A DNA stretch of 64,000 bases. It comes from Druceiella hillmani (Eukaryota; Arthropoda; Insecta; Lepidoptera; Hepialidae). A program made the position numbers and the translations under genes. This document shows, one piece after another, positions 26,136-38,470 of the stretch. The stretch is from positions 7,961,001-8,025,000 of the forward strand of contig JAYKKI010000016.1 of the NCBI GenBank assembly GCA_039881145.1, in the 5' to 3' direction. How positions within the stretch are numbered: position 1 is the stretch's first letter; each line of letters begins with the position of its first letter. Under the pieces are notes generated by a model that had not been told where the DNA came from, ran no database searches, and worked only from the letters and a program-made list of their open reading frames with translations.

Positions 26136-26558
26136 TTTACCTCAAAACAAAAAGAATATGTATAACTTTATAAGTAGAATAACTTTAATAATAAAAGGAA
26201 AATAATTTCTTAAGTTAAATTTTAAAATAATATCGGTGTATACTTACGTCTATCATGCCTTTTCAAACACTTGCCTTTATTCAGAGTATTATATAATACT
26301 CGTATATTGCACAGGAAAGATAAAAAAAACATACTCAATATAATTTTAATAGAAGCAGAAGTATAGTGTTGAGCACAGGTGTTAAAGGAATCAAAATTAC
26401 GTTCTTATATAGGGAAAATGGAAAAATAAGCGCTTGAAAAGTTTTACTTTAGTTATCGATTAAATATATGTGAAATCTTTTATATTTCTAGAGAAATATT
26501 ATTAAAATATAGAATATTTTGATAATATTTTTCTTAAGATCTTTAAGTGCTACTTAAT

Positions 26559-26656
26559 AAGGACCCAATTTGCTTTTTGTTCACTGTTCTAGGTTCAAGG
26601 AGTCCCATAAACTCTTTGAATGTAAAGCAAAGAACAAAATGCAAATTGGGCCCCTT
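26559..26656. repeat. 98-bp imperfect palindrome
   Basis: The left arm aaggacccaatttgcttttt pairs with the right arm agaacaaaatgcaaattggg plus ccc. Pairing continues inward to gagt and actc around a cccataa centre. The whole could fold into one ~45-bp-stem hairpin, and it looks like a very short foldback element. Confidence 0.7.
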
Positions 26657-26816
26657 TGCACAGACACGTAGCATATAAGATACTTTTTATCATATTAGAA
26701 ATTTTTGAAAAAACCTGACTTGTTGAATATTACAATATTGGTACTACCAATACCATCTATTAGCGTTTCAGTAACAGTAGTGGTCCTACTAGTAATAGTA
26801 ATAGTTTCGGCAATGA

Positions 26817-26855
26817 ACCATAATTTCACGCGAGTGAAACTGTGGAGCAAAGCTA
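26817..26855 (+). mobile_element. Terminal motif of a common insect repeat
   Basis: The sequence cacgcgagtgaaactgtgga then gcaaagctagtt resembles the frequent insect repeat end (ACGCGGACGAAGTCGCGGGCAACAGCTAGT type). A diverged relative occurs at 14062-14095 (acgtgggtgaaaccgcaggc), and an opposite-end form near 58543 (actagcgtgacccgtgcaaa). Only these ends are recognisable. Confidence 0.45.
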
Positions 26856-27404
26856 GTTTTCAATATTAACTGAAATATAATTCACGCAAAATGTTTTAAT
26901 TATGATAAAAGATTATGAACGAAGTTTAGGTTCTTCAGTTATATATTTTTTTAAGTTAAATACTTTTAGGTGATTAAATACTTTTAGGTGATAAATAATT
27001 TTTTTTGGACATTTTATCCATAATTTAATAACGTAGCAACTTGACTACATTACACCAAGGATTATCTATATTTTTTAATAAAAACTTGAAAGTTCCATTA
27101 TTTTACACAAAAATGGGAAAATCAAATTTATTTTAGATGGTTTTAATTAGGTTAAGTTTAGTAATAAACCAACAGGGGGTGCTGCTTTATTCGTTTATTA
27201 CCAATTGAGGACATAAAATCGTACGGTATTTGACAATGTTCAAATCCAAAAGGAACTGTTAGAAAGTAAATAACGGCGATACTGACAAATAAATCCTAAC
27301 TACATAATATGTACGTTGATGTATCCTTGTTTACAAGAATAATATTTTGTCAATTTACAAGAAAATGCTCCGTATGTTGAAACATTTACGATACTTAACC
27401 TTAT

Positions 27405-27650
27405 TTAGGATTCCGTCCCTCGAAATGGAAAAAATGTAACCCTTATGGGATAACTTGACGGTTCATTCGTCTGTCTTGTCGGCTATCTGTTAACCTTTTT
27501 TCTTAGAAATACTTGTCGAAATTAATATTAAGTTGAAACTAATATCGTTTGCTGAAGCCTTATAGCCTTACATTGCCGTAAAAAATTCAAGTTTTTGGGT
27601 CATGTAACAAAAATATGGGCAGATAAAACGTGTATTTTCTTTATTTTTAT
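27405..27650 (+). mobile_element. Partial GGAACCC-family repeat beside the 75-bp array
   Basis: The stretch starts with aggattccgtccctcgaaat, then gtaacccttatgggataact and cattcgtctgtcttgtcggc. This is a diverged form of the lepidopteran repeat whose usual text is GGTTCCGTACCTCAAAAGG, then GGAACCCTTATAGGATCACT and a (GTCT)n stretch. The tail reaches about 27640, where the 75-bp minisatellite begins. Confidence 0.6.
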
Positions 27651-27657
27651 TATTCAC

Positions 27658-28345
27658 AAATAGTAAGATAACTACCCGGAGGTATTTTATTGATAGAAGT
27701 ACTATCGTGAGTAAGATAACTACCCAGAGGTATTCCACAGGTTTTAATAGAAGTACTATCGTGAGTAAGATAACTACCCCAGTAAGTAAGATACCAGAGG
27801 TATTTTACAGGTTTTGATAGAAGTACTATCGTGAGAGAGATAACTATCCTAGTGAGTAAGATAACTTCCCGGAGGTATTCCACAGGTTTTGATAGAAGTA
27901 CTATCGTGAGTAAGATAACTACCCCAGTGAATAAGATAAATACCCGGAGGTATTTTATAGGTTTTGATAGAAGTACTATTGTGAGCAAGATAACTATCCC
28001 AGTGAGTAAGATAACTACCCATAGGTATTCTGCAGGTTTTGATAGAAGTACTATGGTGAGTAAGATAACTACCCTAGTGAGTAAGATAACTACCCGGAGG
28101 TATTCTACAGGTTTTGATAGAAGTACTATCGTGAGTAAGATAACTACCCCAGTGAATAAGATAAATACCCGGAGGTATTTTATAGGTTTTGATAGAAGTA
28201 CTATTGTGAGCAAGATAACTATCCCAGTGAGTAAGATAACTACCCATAGGTATTCTGCAGGTTTTGATAGAAGTACTATGGTGAGTAAGATAACTACCCT
28301 AGTGAGTAAGATAACTACCCGGAGGTATTCTACAGGTTTTGATAG
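27658..28345 (+). repeat. 75-bp minisatellite with 225-bp higher-order unit
   Basis: The basic unit contains cccggaggtattctacaggt, then tttgatagaagtactatc, then gtgagtaagataactacccc and agtgaataagata (75 bp). Three variant units form a 225-bp block that repeats: gttttgatagaagtactatt occurs at 27961 and 28186. The array is open on both strands (188 codons forward, 187 reverse) because 75 is divisible by three. The forward frame repeats GFDRSTIVSKITTPVNKINT. Earlier units (27658-27850) are shorter and irregular. Confidence 0.95.
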
Positions 28346-28399
28346 ACCTACAATCTTGAAACTTGATATAACAGGAGGTCTTATAGCAGAAGTGTAGAA

Positions 28400-29480
28400 A
28401 AAAATTAAAAAATGTATTGCTGTGAAATAGGTCTGTTTACTAATAGAGAATAAGGCTTATACCGCTGGTTGAGAAAAAATAATATCTGATGGATTCTGAA
28501 TGCGTATTTGGTTAGTTTGAATCTAGAGACGCTACGAATGTTTACAACTGAATTGGTGCAACACGAGCAAATTTAACCACTTTAAAAATGATGCTAAAAT
28601 TGTGATAAATATAATTGTACACATTATATCAGATATTGCTATGTATTGTATCATAACTCATTACACATGTTAGGGTTCTTTTTAGTGCACGACAGAGAGA
28701 ATTTTAAGAACGTTTAAAAGTTGATATTTACATTTTTGGCATGACTGAGCAAACCACTCTCTGAGTGTTTTTAAATTGCTAAGTCTGGTTCACGGGGAGG
28801 ATTATATATTTGTTACCTTTGCGTATTATTGAATTGTATAAAATGTTTAATGATAGTGTAAAAGGCATGCACATGTTTGACGGAAGATGATAATTATGAT
28901 TTTGGTATAAAGGGTTTAAATGTGGAAAAATGAGTTCCGAAAGGCACAATAGTGAATCCAAATAATCATAAGCAAGTATTAATTATCTGACAAAGTTGAG
29001 AGAAAAATCGGAAGAAAATGGATCAGAGCACTAAGAAAATGGTTTCATTTTTTACTAAGATAATACACTTTGCACAGGTCGCAACTACTGTACAAGAGTT
29101 ATGACTGAGAAAGGCATTATATATTTGTACATACTCCATTTTTGTTAGATTTGGTACCTTGTGATTATTTTATCTTTTCAAAAACAAAGTCAGTATTAGT
29201 CAAGTCAAAAGACAGTCAGCTGATGCACTCAAGAAATAAAACGACGGAGATGTAACGAAATTTGGTAGAAGATTATCTGCGTCCTGCATTTAACTTATGA
29301 AAAATAAGAATGTCTCGCTGTGTGGACTTAGAAGAAAATGACCTTATATCGAATTGTTCATGCACTACTGAGAAGAAAACAATAAGAAATTATGTGAAAA
29401 TTGTTAACAGTTTCTGAGAAAATCACTGTCAAAGTTACAATTTCACATTTTTTACAGTAAAGCGCTTAAAATATAGACAT
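28400..29480. other. No gene seen; slightly purine-rich DNA
   Basis: The 29000-29450 stretch contains aaattgttaacagtttctga, echoed directly near 29627 (caatttttaaccgtttctga), suggesting an old duplication around the palindrome at 29481. Confidence 0.45.
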
Positions 29481-29600
29481 TTTGCTGCACAAAATCAGCC
29501 GTACGAATAACATATGTGTTTTTTATTACACCGGTGTACATTTATACAGATGCAACAAACACGTCTTTATTATTTATACAGCTGATTCTGTGCACCAAAA
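29481..29600. repeat. Imperfect palindrome of about 120 bp
   Basis: The left end tttgctgcacaaaatcagcc pairs with the right end gctgattctgtgcaccaaaa. The centre is the perfect palindrome acaccggtgt (29528-29537), with pairing in between broken by indels. It may be a small inverted-repeat element. Confidence 0.5.
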
Positions 29601-29654
29601 TAGAAAGTGTTGAGAAATTATACGACAATTTTTAACCGTTTCTGAAAAATACCT

Positions 29655-29719
29655 GCCTGAATTCAGATATACTCAGCTGAAATCAGATATACTCAGCCTG
29701 AATTCAGATATACTCAGCT
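29655..29719 (+). repeat. ~21-bp tandem repeat, three copies
   Basis: Copies of ctgaattcagatatactcag start near 29656, 29677 (with one change) and 29698. Confidence 0.9.
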
Positions 29720-30794
29720 TAATGCACAACATCACCTTTATAATTAGTAAACGCGTTTTTATTTTACGCCTTTTATATTTACTAGAATATACAATAGAAG
29801 TCGTTTAATCAAGACCGTTCCTATTTATTTCCATGTTTTACAAAATCACTGCTAGTTGCAGCTTAATTTTGTTTAAATACATAATGAGTTTCTAGTATCC
29901 CCGGGATCAAAACGTATCCACCAATGCCTCATACATTAAAGTTTATTAAGCCGTTGGAGCTCTCCGAAAGAATAAAGTATCCGACATGTGTACGTATCAC
30001 AGGCATAAAAACATATATGCCCTTTACTTCCGCGTATACGTATTTTCGATATCTAATATGTTCCTACAACTCTTGGGATGGAAACGAATCCATTTACACC
30101 TTATATATTAAAATCCACTAAGCCGTTGAAGCTCCGTGGAAGAATGAATTATCCGATATATGTGCGTATTACACGTATACGAGTACATGAATACACGCCT
30201 TTACTTCCGCGCGGTCGGGTAAAGGTGTTTCCATATTGATACCGGTTCTCAAGGGCATTAAATACCTTAGAATAATAATAGACAGATTGCGTATTGAGAT
30301 GTAATTTTTTGCGAAGTAATGTCTGTTCAACATTTCGTGATTTCGTTCAATGTTTTTTTTACGTCTGACTATAGTACATTTTAATTTTTTAATTGTCCAG
30401 ACGTATGAAATATATTATATTAATTTCATATTTTGTGTATAAGAGTTAAATTTAGTATCAAAATAATAATATAATCAATCATGTTAGTTCCAATTTTAAA
30501 AAGAAAAATATGGTGACTCGATTAATGAAACGTGAGGAAATGATATTTTTATCCGATATTAATTAATTGGGTTTTTCGTGAATTTTTTTATTTCTTAACT
30601 TAGTATATTTGAAAACGCAAGTTTGAAGTTTGAAACGCAATTTTATAAAAATAAATACAAAACGCACCATGAAGTATTTTAAATGTTTTCTAAACTGCCA
30701 AAAAAATTAAATAACATGTACACCTATATACTGCCGGTTAGCAAAAGCTTAGCTTTATTTAGAAATATGTTTCTTAGGTAAAAAAAATATCGCC

Positions 30795-30905
30795 CAATTA
30801 TATTTATTTACGTATTTATCTATTTTAATGTTTCTAATTGATACATATAGCGGATTTATTGCTACGAGAGCAGTCTCTTACAGCCAACCATAAATTTTAA
30901 CCTTT
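30795..30905 (-). mobile_element. LINE 3'-tail relic
   Basis: On the minus strand it reads ggttggctgtaagagactgc then tctcgtagcaataaatccgc, and ends in an A-rich TAAATACGTAAATAAATA stretch. This matches the sequence at 55690-55795 and the usual non-coding end of lepidopteran LINE copies. No coding part is attached. Confidence 0.55.
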
Positions 30906-31424
30906 ATATTTATTTGAATGAAGGTTTTGCCTTCTTTTATAGTTTTCCGTTTCCTTTTATTTCATTTGTACTCATATTTTATATTAAGAGTATAAACGAA
31001 GTAAAAATCTTAAATATTGTTATTTTTTATGGGATTTATTTAACATGGTATCTTGAGAGGTGAAAATTATTTAAAATTATGTTTTCAAGTATGAAAAACA
31101 AAAAAAAAATTATCTTATCTTTTGTTTTCCGTTTCCACTTACTCCATTCAAACTTATATTTTTTAGTAAATGTTCTTATTTTTTTCTTTATTTCATAGAT
31201 TATTTTATTTTTTATATATTTAATTTTTAACTTATTGTATAGCATCCTTTTGTTAGGCTTATTATTTTACCTATCGATTCGTTTTCAATAGTTCCAATTG
31301 AATTCTTCTTGCAAATATTTTCTATAACAATCTATCGATACAAAAGAATTACTTATTTAAAATTGTCTTTTTGAGATATTTTCCTACGAATAATTCTTTC
31401 GATAAGAACTAATACTATATGAAG

Positions 31425-31640
31425 GGTTCGAACAGAACCCTATTGACGTCATTTGTCCCCCGTCCCCTATCTAACCCTCAGAGGTTTCAAACTTTTGAAA
31501 GAAATAAGATAGAGACTTGAAATTCGCATATGATATGTATGTCTTGGGAAACAAAATAAAGAAATCTATTTTTTTTTCTGCACAGATATATGCAGTATCG
31601 TTGCAGAGAATGCTTTGAGCAGTTTAATTATTTTCTTACT
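31425..31640 (+). mobile_element. Possible fragment of a GGTTCCG-type dispersed repeat
   Basis: The sequence gaagggttcgaacagaaccc then tattgacgtc is a diverged match to the AGGGTTCCGTACAGAACCC motif shared by these insect repeats. It also holds a short inverted repeat (gggttcgaacagaaccc). No coding capacity is seen. Confidence 0.4.
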
Positions 31641-32879
31641 AAAAAAACTAAGGATTTGGTGCACCATACCATTTTTCATTTTGATCTCATTTTGTTTGTA
31701 TACTCGATTTGTTATTCATCTCGATTTTGTTACTAGGCCTGTCTCAAAAACAATATGACATAGGAAGCTGTAATTGGTTTTAATATTCTTATTATACTTT
31801 ATTTAAACGATAAATATGAAAGAGAGATAAATATAAAATAATAAAAATATAGAAATTATTTAATTTAAAGTATTTTGCAAAAATTCAGAAAAAGTCTCTC
31901 ATATGAAATGTATGCTAAACGATATATTTAATATCTAATACTGTTGTACGTAGTCTCCTAATTTGTATCACATCGCTGCTCCTAATGCAAGATAACACTG
32001 ACCTGTTTGTTTATTTATATTTTGTACATGTTTGGCTAACATTAAGATTAGTTACATTAAAGTTTGTTGCGTTAAAGTTTTGGCGTACGGGTGTATGGTA
32101 GAGTCGTGTTTTATGAGATATTTTATACATGTTTTAACGATTACTTTTACTCTCAAATTGTTTTTATTATATTTTATTATACTTTCTTTTAATCCACATG
32201 ATTTACTTTAAGAACACTTACATTGTATGCAATTCTTTCACTAACAACTAATGGTTTATGGGTATTTTGGAATCGATTTTTGAGTAAAATTTTTCATGCT
32301 TACCAAATCTTTTTTTATAAAATATATAAGTTTACACTTGACAATCGTTTAATTTATAAATTTTCTGTTTGATTGTACATAATAAAAAAATTGTGAGCCC
32401 CCATGGAATATCTGGCAGATGTGAAACATCTAATTTTTTTTTACATTTATATTTGAATGAATTGAAAATGAAAAAAAACAAATATTTAGATAATAATTTG
32501 ATTTCATAATTTTATTTTTATCAAAATAATTTATCACAGAAATAGTTCTTAACAATCTATTGAAAATATATTTTTTATTTTATAATACTGAAAGCCGACA
32601 AGATTGGAAGCTGGCCGAATGGCACATCGGAACGTGCCATTAGAGCGTTTAACTTCCACCCAAACGTGTCATTATTTTGATCGTTTTGGTTTTATCACGT
32701 GAAACATCACATCAAAATTATTTTAATCAAAAATATTTTAGGATTGATATCTTTTCATCAAACTGGTTAATTTTACGTAATATTGGTATTTAAAAATGAA
32801 CTTACTATATTAAAAAAGAAGCACTTGTTTGTTATCCCGTAACAGCAACAGTAGTAAAAAATACTGATATAGATAATAC

Positions 32880-32960
32880 AAATACATATACGTACATCCA
32901 CTACTAGATAATGCATACATCTACTACTAGATAATACATCTACTAGATAATACAACTATA
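32880..32960 (+). repeat. Short tandem repeat (ctactactagataat)
   Basis: Three copies of (a)tctactactagataatac-type units with length variation, bounded by inverted tacgtac motifs. Confidence 0.7.
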
Positions 32961-32989
32961 TACGTACAACTCTAAACTCGCAAACTATA

Positions 32990-33540
32990 AACTCGCTTTC
33001 ATATCTACATACATACTTCTCCTCTCACATAGCACGTACAACGAAGCCGGTAACACTTCCGTATAATAAATACGTCACCGACTTACCGAATAACATACGA
33101 AAACTCCGTTCAACTCATGCCGCCCTGGTATCTCTAAGCATACATTCTCTCCTACTCGTACTATAGACAGAAATAGAAAATACATCCGCCATACGCGAAT
33201 ATGTGAACCTGCGAAGTACGCACATGCATTGCGGATACGCGAAAGATACAGCTCAGTCTAAAACGGAAGCGCTGCCGCTCTATCCATCTCGGTCTGCCGG
33301 AAGGCGAAACACCTTCGGGAGAGAAATAGACGAATATCTATTACCAACTCTAGAAAACCACATCGTCTGTGCTCGAGGGAAATTTGTTCCACATACGAAA
33401 TCGCGACACGCATTCGTACATTTACACATATGTGTGTATATAAAATTTTATGGTATTAGTATGTGGACGTGTAGCTACGTATATGGTTCGGAAGTGTCTC
33501 GCTACTCCTGGCGTGGCATGTTCGCCTGGTAGTTTCTAAC
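32990..33540. promoter_or_regulatory. GC-rich island, function unknown
   Basis: This is about 550 bp of markedly higher GC with stretches such as acaacgaagccggtaacact, cgctgccgctctatccatct and cggtctgccggaaggcgaaa. A 109-codon open frame (33203-33532) begins on GTG, has no recognised domain and ends MFAW. It may be a promoter, an untranslated exon or a decayed gene. Confidence 0.25.
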
Positions 33541-33829
33541 ATCTTCTAATGCCTGTTTTGAAGGGATTTGCCGGCTTAGAAATGTTTTATACAATGTTTA
33601 GGCAGCCAAAATCGGTTATCGTGTGTTATTAATAACATTTTATATTTTGAGTTACATTTGTATGTTTGGGTGGATATCTCTTATAATAAAAGATTCATGA
33701 TTAATATGCGAGAGAATAGCGAATGTACGGGTTCAAATTTAGTTAGATGTGATTAGAAATTTAGGCTAAATGTTTATTTTTATTATTTGATAACACAGTG
33801 TCCTGTTGTTTCTACATGTTTTATGAGTC

Positions 33830-34262
33830 TCGTTGACGTAACTATTTATCAACTAGTTTATCTGTTTGCTCCGAATTATTGTAAAAAAATCTTAAATTAT
33901 TTATTATTTATAGCTTTTCATAGCATTTATTGGATATTAGCCAATAATAATCAACGGTGGCAAAATTCGACAGGAACTCGTAAAAAAAAGAAAAAACTCC
34001 AGAGCGCTTATGATTTTTAAAATATGAGGACATAAGAATAGTGGGACCGTAACTATTTATCGACTAGTTCACCTCTTGGCTCCAAACGATAGTAAAATTT
34101 CTTAAGTAATTTGTTATTTATATCTTTTCATAGAATTTATTGGGTATTAGCTAACAGTAATTAACGGCGTAGACTTATGACAGGAACTCATAAATAATTA
34201 AATTAGCGTTTATGGTTTCTTAAATATCAGGACATACGAATAGTGGAAAAGTAAAGATGTTT
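33830..34262 (+). repeat. ~211-bp tandem duplication
   Basis: The motif aactatttatcaactagttt at 33840 recurs as aactatttatcgactagttc at 34051. The copies also share cttttcatagcatttattgg / cttttcatagaatttattgg, acaggaactcgtaaa / acaggaactcataaa and the ends ggacataagaatagtgg / ggacatacgaatagtgg. They are diverged by about one base in eight, judged by eye. Confidence 0.85.
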
Positions 34263-34709
34263 CTTTTATGGCTTTGAACTTGCATAACTTTATTCCTAAA
34301 TTACGTTCGCACGGTATGTGCAACTGTGGGTTCGTATAAGTTATTTGATTCAAGCATAGTATAAAAAAAGCAATATAAAAATAAATTAAGATTATTAATA
34401 ATGAAAACTAAAACAAACGCGTCACAAAAAATAAGGCTTGCTCGTATATCGGGTTAAATATTTTGTCACTGGTATTATGTTCATTTTTCTGCGGAAATGA
34501 GTATTTTTATCACATCGTGAAGTTTATTACAATATTCTGTGATGTAATATATTTTTGTAGCGTTAACAAAATCTGTAGTATGCCAGTCTCCTAACATTTT
34601 ACATGGAATGAAAACTATGTATATTTTAAGTCAAATTTTTATGCCAGAATGGAAAAAAAATGTTCTCTTTCAAGAATTTTTTAACTGTTTCCTTTTTATT
34701 ATTATACCA

Positions 34710-34828
34710 TTAGACATTGAGGTTGGGTTATGGTTAAATTTGGAGGTTAAACATGGAGTTTGGGTTAAATGGGGGTTAAACACGGTTTGCATGTATGGTT
34801 AAACATTGAGTTTGGGTTAAATTTGTTA
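34710..34828 (+). repeat. Irregular (ggttaaa) minisatellite
   Basis: It contains repeated ggttaaacatggagtttggg / ttaaat modules with variable spacing, for example ggttaaacatggag, gggttaaacacgg and ggttaaacattgag. Confidence 0.7.
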
Positions 34829-34875
34829 TGTAAAAATAAATAAAAGTTAATTTTCTTGTTAAAATATGATATGAA

Positions 34876-35143
34876 CAATTAAATGAAACTACGTGATGTT
34901 GTATTATTTCTATTTTCTCTAAATTCTTTACCACGACTTAGGTTTCGTTGTATTAAAACATCTTCAGGTGGGATATTAGCAAAGATATCTTTGCTAATAG
35001 CTCACCTGAAGATGTTGTACTACAACGAAACCTAGGTCGTGGTAAAGAACTTAAAGAAAGTAGAAATAATACAACATCACCTAGTTTCATGTAATTGTGA
35101 ATAATTAATTTCTATAAAATTAACGCCAAATATATTCAATATG
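34876..35143. mobile_element. Foldback (palindromic) element, copy 1
   Basis: The left arm caattaaatgaaactacgtg ... ccacgacttaggtttcgttg is mirrored by caacgaaacctaggtcgtgg ... cacctagtttcatgtaattg. The axis is in ttagcaaagatatctttgct (about 34977-34996). Arms are about 105 bp, with few mismatches. Beyond the palindrome, the right side (gtgaataattaatttctata, attaacgccaaatatattca) matches the left flank of copy 2 in reverse, so the source element was somewhat longer. Confidence 0.85.
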
Positions 35144-36647
35144 ATATGAACACAAGATGTTACACATGTTTCGATTTCATGAATATTTTTCATTGCTTAA
35201 CGTCTTCATGAGAGACCATAAGAATTTATTTACAAAATAGTCTTTAAGTCAAAGTCGCTGAAAGTTTCCTTTGAATTAATGCAGTATTTACCGAGTAATA
35301 AATAAATAAATATACTAATGACTATTTTCAAAACAATATTTTCCTGTTTGCTTCTCATTTATATCAAATTCGCCAACATTAAAGACATTTTTCTACTCAA
35401 CCCTTAGATATGCTATCGAATTACGTATAAGATTTCAAAATAATTGCTTGCAAAACATGTAACAGTATTTTGTAGAATTAAAAATTTGATTACAAGTGAA
35501 GTTAGTTTTTACTGAGCTAACAAAGTAAATTGAATCCCCGCAATTTGATACACAAGTCCTATCTGTACAATGTCTATCTTTGTATTATTTTCAAAGTAAT
35601 TAACTTTTTATTAAGGTTATGTTAAATTTATCCCCATACTTACGTGTACCCCATACTTAGTGTCGACATACTTAATGATATTACTAATTTCGTTCAGAGA
35701 TGATTGGAAGTATGCACATACCTGTATCCTATTGCGAATGGTCGGAGTGAGGAAGAACGAAGTTAAGTACCTCTTATTAGGTATTATCGATATAGATACT
35801 CGATTTATACGAATATATATTAAACGCTCAATTATACTTGAGTTAATTGTTGCTTTCCAATAGGGAGCAAGCATTATCTTGGCAGTTAACTAATTATGAA
35901 CAGAATTAATTATGGTAATATTTGCCATCAATTTAAAAACGAAGTATATTTAAGAAACAAGATAAAATTAAAATTAAGGTGAGGGCAAGATATTTAAATT
36001 TTCTCTCTTTTACTTTGGAATATACATAAGTCTGTAAATTTTTATGTTAAAATTCTAAACTCATTAATTTATAGTGATCCCTATAGTGAAATCAAATGCG
36101 TGGTCGTTTCCGGCTGGATGAATAGAAAAACGGGAAATTTCGATCTATTTTCGATTTTTTTGTTAAATTTCCTTTCTGTTGGGTAATAATATAACATATA
36201 ACTATTCAAAGATATACGACACTTACATGTACTATTATTTGTGTCATCTTTCAAAGAAGTTTTGTTTGAAGTGCTGTTTGAACTAAATTTTGTTGTTGTC
36301 ACGTTATTTTCGTTGGCTTGTTTATATTATGATTGTACATTGAGTTACAATAAAAATACTATAGATTATACGATTGTTGTAAGTATAAACTATTAATTCA
36401 GGAATTAGTAATTTAGTTAATTAATTTTATTAGGGTCGTAAGACTTGTTTTAAGGTTGGGGAAAACTGACGGGCTTGTTTGATATAACTGAGTGTTTAAA
36501 CTATATACAAGGACTATCTCTTTCTTAAAAATTAATTGATTAGACTAGATGGAATAAGAATTGAAAAATATTTAGTTTTGTACCTTGATGCAAGATGTTG
36601 CGGCTGGTAATGCCTTACTAGTATCAAATAAACATACAAATAAATTG

Positions 36648-36733
<86 letters not shown>

Positions 36734-36734
36734 A

Positions 36735-36776
<42 letters not shown>

Positions 36777-37918
36777 GAATGCATGTAAGTCCTGAAGTTG
36801 CGGTTGTTAAAATAATGACAGCAAATCGATGCAAGAATTAAAAAATAAACACTGTCTGTATATTTTGATGCAACTTCATCTAGGGAATTTTGTTGATTGT
36901 CAAGGAACGGAAGGACAAAATATTATAGATATAAAACACCAAGTATGTGTGGCAGAGAGAATGTCTTCATGAAACTTTTTCTTTCAGCCTTGTGAAATGA
37001 CTGCAAGGTACGCTGGAAATTATGTTATAATGGAGGAACTATAGAAAGATCTCACGCCGTATGATTAAAAATGGAGATATTTTTAATGTGATACTTGTAA
37101 AACTACAAAACGAATGTTGAGATAGTAAACCACATTTTAAGCTTAAATAAGTACATTTAATCTTTTTAAAAATTTACTGAAATGCGATTCAACCTTTCTC
37201 GCTTCAGGCATGTTAGAAAAACAATATTTCTAAACTGTCACCTTAATTATATCAAAGAAACATTAAATAAGAACGAATCTAATTGCGATTAAACTAATTA
37301 AATGTTATATATTTTTTGTGATAAAACTGTCGTTAAGCAATGTTCCTCTATTATTATTTATAATGTTTGTTATCACAATAGTAACCACATATTTGGGCAC
37401 AATGGTAATGTTAATATTACACAATGTTTATTCTAATCATTGTGGTAACTGTCACATATGCGTATCCAGTACCATTACGATAATACGTATAAATTTTGTA
37501 GATCACAAAATTTTGTTTTACATTAATTTCATATAAGAGACAAAAGCAACATTTTACAACAATATGCAAAAAACGTTCAAAGCACTCCATATTATTTTTG
37601 TTATATCCTTAATTTATTACATAAAAGTATAAATTTTTAGAAAGGAACAAACATTACAAAAGTCATCTGTTGTAAATTATTTGAATGTTGGAGAAAAAAT
37701 AAAGTTTTTTGTTGTTAGAAAGACTACAAATTCAAGATACGTTGGCACACTATTCAAGTTGCAAGTGTACTTTTATTTGTATCAAATTATATATTTTTGA
37801 GACATTTGATATAAAAGTTATTTTCCTTAATTTTTGTTAACTATATCCTATTTTGTTTTCATAATTAACAAACCATTGAATTATCCAATGTATATATTTT
37901 GTATGATACTTGCAAAAG
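35144..37918. other. AT-rich DNA, no gene seen
   Basis: Overlapping frames on both strands at 35617-35874 and a 73-codon frame at 36081 show no family features. Confidence 0.6.
36650..36776 (+). repeat. (TA)n microsatellite, interrupted
   Basis: A long TA/TATG/TATT tract. The 100-codon minus-strand frame across it is repetitive Tyr-Ile. Confidence 0.97.
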
Positions 37919-38470
37919 GAATGGACAAATTGTCATAAAAAAAGCCAACATTGTGACAATATTTCATAATAGCTTAAAAACTTCAGTAGCATCAGCGATT
38001 CAATTTATTTTTATTACATATTTTCTTAAACGTTAATATTACTTAATAAGTCAATATTGTAGGATTATAAGCGAACCATATTCCTTGTGTATAAGAATGT
38101 TTTTAACATGGACAAATTGTCATAAAAAAGCCAACATTGTGACAATATTTTATAATAGCTTAAAAACTTCAGTAGCATCAGCGATTCAATTTATTTTTAT
38201 TACATATTTTCTTAAACGTTAACAATACGTAATAAGTCAATGTTGTAGGAACATAAGCGAGCCGTATCCCTTGTGTATAAGAATGTTTTTAACATGGACA
38301 AATTGTCATAAAAAAGCCAACATTGTGACAATATTTTATATTAAAAACTTCAGTACCATCAGCAATTCAATTTATTTAGGTTATATATTTTCTTAAATGT
38401 TAACATTACGTAATAAGTCAATGTTGTAGGAACATAAGCGAGCCGTATCCCTTGTGTATAAGAATGCTTT
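37919..38470 (+). repeat. ~187-bp tandem repeat, three copies
   Basis: The motif atggacaaattgtcataaaa starts at 37921, 38108 and 38294. Each copy also holds gccaacattgtgacaatatt, cttcagtagcatcagcgatt and ccttgtgtataagaatg. Within the unit, the pair ttgtcataaaa/attgtgacaat gives a small dyad. The third copy has a short deletion after acaatatttta. Confidence 0.93.

Noticed and set aside
27650..28397. Long open frames on both strands (187 and 188 codons) as a repeat-protein gene
   Set aside because: They follow from a 75-bp period with no stops in two opposing frames; there is no start context, signal or known domain, and the sequence is a minisatellite beside a transposon.
33203..33532. 109-codon plus-strand frame as a gene
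   Set aside because: It begins on GTG, has no recognised domain, and is better described as part of a GC-rich island.
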